A stretch of DNA of 64,000 nucleotides from Naganishia liquefaciens (lineage: Eukaryota > Basidiomycota > Tremellomycetes > Filobasidiales > Filobasidiaceae): assembly GCA_013423385.1 (NCBI GenBank), contig BLZA01000005.1:434001-498000 (forward strand). The letters are read 5' to 3'. A program made the translations under genes and the position numbers. Shown here in pieces: positions 56,420-64,000 of this stretch. The notes under the pieces are model-generated. The model had not been told where the DNA came from. It saw only the letters and a program-made list of their open reading frames with translations, and searched no databases. Positions within the stretch are counted from its first letter, which is position 1, and each line of letters opens with the position of its first letter.

Positions 56420-57463
56420 AAGGCCCCTGCGCTGTCACCAAGCCGATCTGTCAGGCAGTCTAGCGATGTCGAATGCCATCTCACCATCCTGGCATTGACA
56501 GACAATGACGACTCTTCGTGGAAATTGCATTGATAGCCTAGCTCATAGGTTGGCGCCAGCTGTGTCGCCCTGCGCTGGTCGAGTGACGTCGTGGCTTGCC
56601 AGCGATGCAGATCACCGTTGTCGCCTACGGGCTGTCTTCGAGGTTGCTATTATAAGTAAGCGGTATATGTACGCAAGCGGAGTCCGGTTTGATGCCGGAT
56701 AGCCTATCATCAAAGCCCCCCTGCATCGTCCTCAACCGCATAACGACAGAATTTCGAAGGCTGATAGGACGTATCAAGCTGACTACCACGAATGGAAATA
56801 AGTGGAGGACCGGAAAGAATGCCCAGAGAAGCTCGCGATCGCAATATGTCTCACCGAGCTGAAGATAGCCCAAGCGAAGGCAACGAACAATAGAAAAGTG
56901 ATTGTTATCACTGTTGATGCGCGCTTCCCTGGGTTCAGCTCTCAAACAAGCGTGCTCAGCCATCAGGCCACCTTCCGGACTCGGCGCAGTTCCGCAAATT
57001 CCAGGGCAGCTGACCGAGCTTGTTCAACTCGCGAGCGAATCAAGTCACGCGGTTTCCGTGGGGAGAACAATGAGTCAACGAGGACCGGACCGACAAGCAT
57101 GGAGACAAGGGACTTGACGAGGGGACACGAGACGAGGTCTCGAGTGAAATAGCAAGGGTACTGCGGTAATTTGAGGAGCTGGCAAAATACGGTGCGCAGC
57201 GGCTTTTGTGTAGGGTTTTGACGTACAGTGGGTACTGCTGAGCCGTTTTGTAACGGTAGACGCATAGGCATTATTCATGGACGAAGAAATAAGTCTGTTA
57301 AGCTAGCTTGGTAAAAGCTCTGCATATCTCACCAGGCTGTGCTGTCGACTCGGCGACACTGGGATTTGCGAAACTGAGTGGCCGTACCGGGTGCTATCAC
57401 TTTCTTGTACAGCGGGACTGAGTATAGGCACCTCCACGCTGTAGAACGTTCCGGCGTTGCATT
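56420..57463. other. intergenic, no supported gene
   Basis: About 1 kb between RRP45 and the small unknown gene. One weak minus-strand model at 56963-57271 (MPMRLPLQNGSAVPT, a 48-nt intron with donor GTACGT, then LLKLPQYPCYFTRDLV) keeps an open frame but resembles no family, so it is not called. Nothing else seen. Confidence 0.4.
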
Positions 57464-57918
57464 CTAGTAACTCGGCTCCCTCTTACTCGAATCATAACCC
57501 TCGCTTTCGCCAGACTCTTCGTTGTCAGTCACGACGCATCGCCAGCCGGCAAACCTCACCATCGTCAACACAACTTCCATAGCGCGGTTGAAATTGATAC
57601 TTCCACGACTTCGGTCTCGCTTTCGCCCCTGTTTGCGATCCGCGCGACGACTGCATAGGTTGGAACAGGTGACTTTGTCTCGACCACGACGGTGCACACC
57701 TAGACCACGTAAACGTGAAGGGCAGCAAAGCGGAAAGTGTGAAATTAAACCTCGACACTCTCGTATTTTCTGGATTGCGACTTCAGCTGTTTTTGACCAG
57801 CCATCAGTCCGTCAATCAAATCATCGTCGAGATCCGAAGGATTTTGTGAGTTGCTGTTGACTTGTTTTTCATTGATGGAAACGACAAGACGAACGACGCG
57901 ACTTTCTGATCGAATCAT
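57464..57918 (-). CDS. small uncharacterised protein, splice model uncertain
   Basis: Not recognised. The start at 57918 gives MIRSESRVVRLVVSINEKQV, then NPSDLDDDLIDGLMAGQKQL and KSQSRKYESVE, which is convincingly protein-like. After this, two splice choices both keep a frame. With a 51-nt intron (acceptor GGTCTAG) the protein reads VCTVVVETKSPVPTYAVVAR and stops at 57565. With a longer intron (acceptor TATGCAG), and a further 43-nt intron with donor GTGAGG and a GACTGAC branch site, it ends ESGESEGYDSSKREPSY at 57464. Coordinates span the longer model. The gene lies between RRP45 and the G-beta gene, with its promoter divergent from G-beta. Confidence 0.4.
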
Positions 57919-58347
57919 TCCTTGCTTTCCCTTTGGCTGTGTTTGGCTTTGTCCTTCTCACGCAACAGAACCTTCGCAACGCTCATCCTGCCCGACCTGG
58001 CTGTCGACCTGAAAGTCTAAAGCCTCCAATCTGCCGATACGTACCATCGTCGCTTCTGGTACCGATCAGATCAGCATTCGAACAAGGAGAAAAGGCAAAG
58101 GAAGCGCTACGGCCCTTGATCACAGACCAGACGTCCGAGGACCTTGGCAGTCTCTTCAACTATCGGCATCAAGTAGCAATCACCGTCTGACAGAGCTCAT
58201 TGGACCAAGGCTGCAAGGTCGGCAAGCAACTCGTGATCAACCCTACAAAAGAATACACCCCTTGACAATCTCACAGAGATCCCTCATCTTCGCCTAAATC
58301 AGAACGATAGCAAGCTTGCCTCTGCTCAACCGATACGTACCGATATC
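57919..58347. promoter_or_regulatory. upstream region of the G-beta gene
   Basis: 429 bp between divergent starts, most likely the promoter and 5' leader of the G-beta gene. No clear TATA box. Plus-strand frames here lack coding character. Confidence 0.4.
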
Positions 58348-59668
58348 ATGTCATCTCAAGCCGAAATACAGGAGAAGATCTCGGCTGCCCGCCGTGAAGC
58401 CGATCAGCTGAAGGAAAAGATCCGGCAAAAGAAGGATCTGACGGCAGATACCAGTCGTAGGTTGTGATGCTCATCAGAGTCTAGGCAACGGACTGATACG
58501 GTACAACTCAATATCTCTGACTAGTCCGAGCAATGTCCCAGGACGTCGAGCCCCTTCCACGGGTCGTTCTGCGACCCCGGCGCTCGCTCAAAGGACATCT
58601 CGCAAAGGTTTACGCCATGCATTGGGCAAACGATAATCGACATCTGGTCTCGGCATCTCAAGACGGAAAACTCATAGTTTGGGATGCGTACACGTCCAAC
58701 AAAGTCCATGCAATACCTTTACGGTCATCTTGGGTCATGACCTGTGCCTACTCACCAAGCGGTCAATTCGTCGCCTGCGGTGGTCTCGACAACATCTGCT
58801 CCGTCTATTCCTTGAGGAATAGCGGTATGGGCGGTGGCGGTGGCGGTATGACTCCTGTGGGACAAATCAGCAAGCCATCGAGGGAATTGAGCGGACATAC
58901 GGGCTACTTGAGTTGCTGTCGATTCATCAGTGATAGGCAGATCGTGACAAGTTCAGGAGATATGACTTGCATGCTTTGGGATGTCGAAGCTGGCGTGAGA
59001 ACGATGGAGTTTAACGATCATACTGGAGACGTCATGAGGTTTGTGGATGTTCGTTTGAAGTTCGTGTCTTTTCAGATACTGATCATGCGTCTTAAGTGTA
59101 TCTCTATCGCCAAATCAAAATCTCTTTGTCTCTGGGGCGTGTGACGCGACAGCCAAAATATGGGACATCCGATCCGGCAAAGCTGTGCAGACATTCACCG
59201 GACATGAGAGCGACATCAATGCAGTACAGTGAGTCTGTGTTCCCGTATGAAGTGATGCCTCACGGACGCTGATCTGCTATTCCAAGATTTTTCCCGGATG
59301 GTCAAGCATTCGCCACCGGATCAGACGACGCCTCCTGCCGCTTGTTCGACATGCGTGCTGATCGCGAACTCAACATTTATGCCAACAACAACATCCTGTG
59401 CGGTATAACTTCGGTCGCCTTTTCGGGTTCGGGACGGCTACTGTTTGCCGGTTATGAAGACTACAACGTCAACGTGTGGGATGTGCTCAAGGGCGAACGC
59501 GTAGGTGTTCTAGCTGGGCACGAGAATCGAGTGAGCTGTCTCGGCGTCAGCCCAGACGGTATGGCTTTATGCACAGGTAGTTGGGACAGCGTTCTGAAGG
59601 CAGGTTGTTCTTGGCCATACAGTCAACTGATTGGCTGATCTGCTTGGCTTTGACAGGTCTGGTCATAA
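58348..59668 (+). CDS. GPB1: heterotrimeric G-protein beta subunit
   Basis: WD40 propeller partner of a G-gamma; in basidiomycetes Gpb1 carries pheromone signals for mating. Start at 58348 ([20 protein letters not shown]), the N-terminal coiled coil ([16 protein letters not shown]). Then [80 protein letters not shown], a Gly-run insertion in a loop ([15 protein letters not shown]), [76 protein letters not shown] and [20 protein letters not shown]. All seven blades are visible. The end KVWS plus stop requires a GC-AG intron (59600-59656). Other introns have GT donors. Confidence 0.95.
59600..59656 (+). other. GPB1: GC-AG intron at the end of the G-beta gene
   Basis: Exon sequence ends TCTGAAG and is followed by GCAGGT; the acceptor is TTTGACAG. 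Splicing here gives DSVLKVWS and a stop, the conserved G-beta terminus. The nearest GT donor, at 59604, would instead give a tail lacking the family Trp. The length, 57 nt, is typical here. Confidence 0.75.
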
Positions 59669-60037
59669 CGGAAGTGAGAGGACGACGTTCGAGTAAGGAA
59701 CAGTGGATACCTCGGCCGGCCTAGGAAAGGCATATGAACTTTCAGTCCGAGTATCATACAATATAGTTTGAATGGACCTCGTTGTAATAGGTATGCGACC
59801 AGCGCAAATATTCGTGCCATTCGGAGGTACCTCATAACCATGTATCGTGTGAACGACGCTCGAATCACTCGCTTTCGTCTTGAACGAGCTCCAAGTGTTC
59901 GACCGGATAGCGCGTCTTTCGCAGCGACTACCGTATTCTGTGGTTCGCAAAGTTTTGTAAGAATCCTCTCGTGACTTTTGCTTTAATAGGTGACAGGTGT
60001 CTGGCTGATTATGAAGTGAGTTCTTTAGAGTAGCCAT
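59669..60037. terminator. convergent 3' ends, G-beta and unknown gene
   Basis: 369 bp between two facing stop codons. Both transcripts must end here; no hairpin or other element was looked for beyond eye inspection, and none stands out. Confidence 0.4.
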
Positions 60038-62513
60038 CTAATCAAACGTCTGCGGCTGGTTCAATCGAGATCGACGCGTGTAGAGGTCCACGATGGACGA
60101 AGGAGAGCCCGCTGAGTGCGATGTCGTCGCGGAATCTGGGTGATGTTCGTCTGACTCCAGCGGGAGGAGTGAGGATGAATTGCTGAGAACAGGGGTGAAG
60201 CCGCCTTTTCTGTAAAGGGATTCGGTCCTAACCATAGTGGGCGGATCGCAATTGGCCTGAGGTGCTCTCGCTGGGTTTCGCTCGGCTTCCCTGGATTCGT
60301 GAGGTTTGCGTGTAGAGCCCCGACTTGAGAAAGTCTTCTGTTGCTCGGCATCTTCCAGTATGGTCGCAGATAGAGCAGAGGATGAAATGGATCTCTGGAA
60401 GGCATGACGTTTCGTGGGGATAATCGAGTCTCCCGTACGGCGGATTCGGGACATGTCGGTCGCCACTTTCATCTCACTCAACAGCTGTTTTCCCGGAGAG
60501 TCCGGTGCCAATCTCCAAGACCAGTGAGTCGTCGAAGTTTCGAGGCTCATAGCAGGGCTGACAGGAGTGTATAGCACAAGTGGATTTGTCGAGGATGTTC
60601 GTAAGCTAGCTTGCGATTCAGTAGTGGGGATTGCTGGAAGAGGGGTCGATGGAGGCGGAGTCGTCGGTCCCCCAAAACCATACACTGATGACTCTCTTCG
60701 ATGGTGGAGTGTCAAAATGCTTGATGATCGAATCGGCAATCTAGAAGCGAAATTCCTGCTTTTGCAACTTTCTGAGAAAGAGTCCGATCCGCCGACGCTG
60801 ACCCGCGATAGATTGTTCTCGATTCCGAGGATGGCTTGCAGTCGCTGAGAAGTCTGGGTGGGTTTCGATTGTGCAGAATATAGGATGTGAGATTGCTCCT
60901 GTGCAGGAAATGCATGAAAAGATCTCGTCTGCCGTTCATCCTCCTTCTTGTCGTTCATTAAGTTAAAATATCTCGAGGAGCTGCTCATCCCGTCTGTTTT
61001 AGATTGATCCTGTGGATCGGACCACAGGGGATTGCTCGGTGTGCGCCTACGTCCATCCGCAGACACTCGGACCGGAATGCTAGATTGCGATGCTTTTGGT
61101 CCGAAGTCCCAACTATGTCCGACCTTGGACTCTCGTCCATCGGTTCTGCTGCCGAGATGCTGCTCTTTCCACGCTGCTTCCGTTCGCGTTACGATTTCTT
61201 GCGAGGGCGTCAACGCTTTATGCCTTTTGATGTCGCCGACTTCCTGCATGCCGGGATTAGTATCTCCGGTATCCAACGCCTTCATCGCATCAAACACCCA
61301 GGGCTCCACTTCGTCGGATTCGAGTGACCCATGCGCACATTCCAGATGATGGAAGTAAGGATCTGGAGTCAAGCTGTTCCTCAGATTACCTTGACTGCGC
61401 TGTCGAATGATCGGATCCTTCTGCGCAACATTCAATGGGATAAGCGTCTTGGAAGTAGGAGAAACCATGAGCGTGCTGTTCGAGGCGAAGCGGATTAGCC
61501 AGTCTGGCGTTATTGTTTCAAGGCTTGTTAGTCGCTTCGTCGAGGCACTCACGGATTCCCGATGTTCAGCTCAATCAAGCTCGCGTTCCGTTTCAAGTGC
61601 GTCTTTTCATGGCTGCCAATTGTTCCCTTCACCGCGTCACATTGCACTCCCATCGAGCTTATTTGGCGCTTGGAAGAGTGCTCAAGTCGACGTCTTGAGG
61701 GTGTTGTAGTGTCTTCCTCTCTGCCTTCTCCTCGAGCGCGGCCCACCCAGCCGAGAATACTGTTTCGAACACCCCTTACAAACAATTTCTTGCCGGTAGA
61801 TCCTGGCGTATCCTGTAAATCTGCCCGTTTAACATTGGAACGAGATGGCGTGACTTCTGATAGATCAAGAAGTGAACGCGAGAATCGACTTTTCCGTTCC
61901 TCAGATTTGTTTTCGAGCAGTAACTTTTTCGACTCCGACGGTGTGCGTGGAAGGGGCTTTGTAACGGCAGCCATGTTGAAGCCCTGCGACATTGCTCTTC
62001 GAACTGTTTTTCCGTGTCCTTTACCATGCTTCAAATGTTCTTCCATCCTCTCTCGGTTGACTGCCTCAGTCGTCTGAGGGGTCCTCTTGAAGATCGAGCG
62101 CTGGAGCGTATCCATCAAACGACGCCGACTGTCGTTGCTTTTTTTCCCGATGCCGAGTAACTTTCTGGAACCTGTGCTGATCGTCGGTAGCCGAGATTCC
62201 GTTGTAGCTGGTGTTAGGTCAGAGGGAAGGGTGTAGCCAAATGCTCGTTGGAAAGTCATCTTTACTCACGATTGCTCTCATTAGCCACCTTCTCCTGTCG
62301 CGTTTGCTCGCGCTTCAAATGTTGCACCTTCATGTCTCCTTGAAAGGTCGTTTTGCTCCCAAATATCGATCCATCGACACCTTGCCAATGCAAGTTTTGC
62401 GGCTTCGGAGGCTCTGGAGCCGGACGCAAATCTTCAAACATGTGTTGCATGAATAGGGGCTGACTCTGCGGAGGCGAGATTGGCGGCTGCTGGTTACTGC
62501 GGAGGGGTGTCAT
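60038..62513 (-). CDS. uncharacterised disordered protein
   Basis: Not recognised. The start at 62513 gives MTPLRSNQQPPISPPQSQPL; a first exon with DLRPAPEPPKPQNLHWQGVD and HLKREQTRQEKVANESN, then an intron (acceptor ACACCAG), then RLPTISTGSRKLLGIGKKSN with a basic helix DSRRRLMDTLQRSIFKRT. Later pieces include FVRGVRNSILGWVGRARGEG and LIELNIGNP, joined by a roughly 77-nt intron to TLMVSPTSKTLIPLNVAQKD. The last exon is long, Ser/Pro/Thr-rich, with SSVYGFGGPTTPPPSTPLPA and HWSWRLAPDSPGKQLLSEMK, ending RLNQPQTFD. No catalytic domain, signal peptide or membrane segment is visible. Proline-rich clusters and basic patches would suit a scaffold or cytoskeletal protein, but that is a guess. Confidence 0.7.
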
Positions 62514-62901
62514 CTTGCGCTGGAGGGCGACGCGACGGATCCTGGCCAGCGGATAGAGCGGGTTCCGTCTGGTAGAGTTGATGGACGAGATCAAGAAGGG
62601 TACACTCAGCTTGCTCCGATCGAAGTTTGCAGTTGATGCTTCTTTTTGGGTCCCGCGGATCTTCGTTTCACAATGAGACACGCATCAGCATCCGTGTTCT
62701 CTGGCTATTCTCGCCCCCATTATGGCACGTCATGGCATGTCGTCCGAGTGTGTGGCCGCCGAATTCATCTTCGCGAAGAAAATCTCCAAATACAACTTGG
62801 CTTATCGATTTGACCTACAACTCCAAAATGGTATTCGCTATTCCTGTGTTTCGCCAATTTTTTGTCTTAACGAGCCGCCTGCGCCTTCGCGGTAGGCTTG
62901 A
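62514..62901. other. intergenic, nothing recognised
   Basis: 388 bp between the start of the disordered-protein gene and the Vac1 stop, both minus strand. It should hold the former's promoter. The open frame continuing upstream of 62513 has no ATG before a stop. Confidence 0.4.
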
Positions 62902-64000
62902 TCAGCTCATTTCTGCCAACCTGGTAATCTCCTGTTGTATTTCTTCTAGGCTGATCTTCAGTGTTTTGGCATCGTCAAATTTGCGCAGCGTGTTGGCCTC
63001 TCGAATGTACTCCCTGAGATCACGGCCCTACGCGTGAGCGGTTGCCTCAGCAGAAAGATATGGTCAAAGATGACTCACTCTATTTGCGCTTCTTGCTCCA
63101 GGAGAGGTTGTAACATCATAGCCACGGTATCATCCGCCTTCCCTTGTCTCCCTGCAGGAGGAGGAGAGAACGGGCGACCTGATCCGATCTCGGATGGTGC
63201 TGGAGTCGAGGATGCCGATGCGATAGACGAAGTTGCACGCTTGTGCCGTTGTCTTTGAATGCGCGGCAGCATCTGAATGAAAGGAGTCACGGAATAAGGA
63301 TAGCCCCCAATTGAAGCTTTATCCGGTCGATCATACCTGTATGATTCCAGCCTCCTTGCTAATGAATAGCCCAGAGGCCCTCGTGATTGCTTGCTGCAGC
63401 CGCCACTGCGCAGATCCTTCCTCACACGGCTGATCTCGTATGCGCTTCGTGAGCAGTTCGTAATCCTGGAACAGCTCCACTAATTGTTTGTGTAGCGAGG
63501 TCATTTCGGGAGAAACTTCTATCGGAGGGAAATGATCCGATCTAAGAATGGGTGTCACTCGTGTGTCCCCCTTCGCTACTGGTCTCATTGCCGGAATACT
63601 CACTGCAGCTGAACGATCATTTCCTGGAACTCCGGGAGGTTATCTGCAATCTCGGTCTCTACGGCCTTAAGAGCCTGTTAGAGGTTGTAATGTTAGCCTC
63701 GAAACCTGAAATGGTCTCACCGAAAGTAAAACAACAATCGCGCTTCTCACCTCGTAAAGTCTCGAGAAGCCAGTGACCTTGGCGCGGTCTTGCATTTGCT
63801 GCTTGCGACTGTACAAAGGAAATGGCAATGATCGGTCATGGACACTGGATTCTGTTGATTCACAGCTTACGATACTGTCTGCCAACAGTCTCTGCAAACT
63901 CTGACACCTCTGATGATAACCTCCTTCGGCGAGACGTCATCCAGACCACCCGTGGATCGTCTAGCCTTGGCTGTCGGTTTCTTTGTAAATCCATCTGCCT
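62902..64000 (-). CDS. VAC1: Vac1/Pep7-like FYVE protein, C-terminal part
   Basis: Runs off the right end of the window, so only the C-terminal part is present. At the edge, GLDDVSPKEVIIRGVRVCRD followed by CW is the last piece of a FYVE zinc finger (PI3P binding). Then comes the region joining to FSRLYEALKAVETEIADNLP, EFQEMIVQLQYS, a helix with ELFQDYELLTKRIRDQPCEE, and ITRASGLFISKEAGIIQ. After a linker (MLPRIQRQRHKRATSSIASA) the Rab-binding helical hairpin of the rabenosyn/Vac1 family appears: MMLQPLLEQEAQIE, GRDLREYIREANTLRKFDDA, KTLKISLEEIQQEITRLAEM and a stop. Vac1 links Vps21 (Rab5) and Vps45 on endosomes. Several introns split it. The family is clear; exon borders are approximate. Confidence 0.8.

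Noticed and set aside
56963-57271. Possible small minus-strand gene (MPMRLPLQNGSAVPT plus a spliced exon)
   Set aside because: The intron looks reasonable, but the protein has no recognisable features and all three frames across the region are similarly open.
1-64000. tRNA genes, CRISPR arrays, rRNA, telomeric or centromeric repeats
   Set aside because: Gaps were scanned by eye for T-loop-like boxes, regularly spaced repeats and simple telomere repeats, and none was convincing. A tRNA covariance-model search would be decisive; a hit in any gap would overturn this.

Overview
This is gene-dense nuclear DNA from a fungus, almost certainly a basidiomycete. About 30 protein genes lie close together on both strands. 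Most are split by several short spliceosomal introns (about 45-80 nt; donors such as GTAAGT, GTGAGT or GTACGT, CTGAC/CTAAC-like branch sites, CAG/AAG acceptors). Proteins such as the G-beta subunit, AP-1 mu, TBP and fumarase look basidiomycete-like. The genus is not identifiable by eye; a compact early-branching basidiomycete is plausible. I saw no tRNA or rRNA genes, no CRISPR array, no transposon and no virus-like element.

Layout. 1-9.8 kb: a tRNA m3C methyltransferase, a small uncharacterised gene, a stand-alone PARP-type zinc-finger protein, a MOB4/phocein protein with a long extra tail, TATA-binding protein, and a Cbp6-like mitochondrial factor. 10-18 kb: two diverged RNase H-like paralogues flanking an unknown gene, then a large uncharacterised helical protein. 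18-26 kb: AP-1 mu, a protein with two tandem copies of what looks like a fungal domain, and a MEF2/Rlm1-type MADS-box factor. 26-35 kb: a GRAM-TBC-EF-hand Rab GAP and ESCRT-II Vps36 transcribed divergently, then an oxysterol-binding protein. 35-46 kb: Shr3-like ER chaperone, a small helical protein, a NIP30/PSME3IP1 homologue, an Srf1-like membrane protein and a Spo71/Mug56-like PH protein. 46-64 kb: a DDT-WHIM chromatin protein, mitochondrial fumarase, an NDUFAF2-like complex I assembly factor, RPA32, exosome Rrp45, a small unknown gene, G-beta, an unknown disordered protein, and the C-terminal part of Vac1/Pep7, which runs off the right edge.

The genes are ordinary housekeeping and do not form one pathway, but membrane traffic is well represented (AP-1 mu, Rab GAP, Vps36, OSBP, Shr3, Srf1, Spo71, Vac1). 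The most unusual features are the RNase H-like pair, in which one copy has lost most catalytic residues while sharing an intron position with the other; the tandem-domain protein at 20.8-23.0 kb; the tail on the MOB4 protein; a GC-AG intron at the end of the G-beta gene; and a 36-bp tandem duplication that copies the last codons and stop of a gene. Gene ends and introns were assigned by hand from reading frames, splice consensus and protein family resemblance, without alignments or transcript data.
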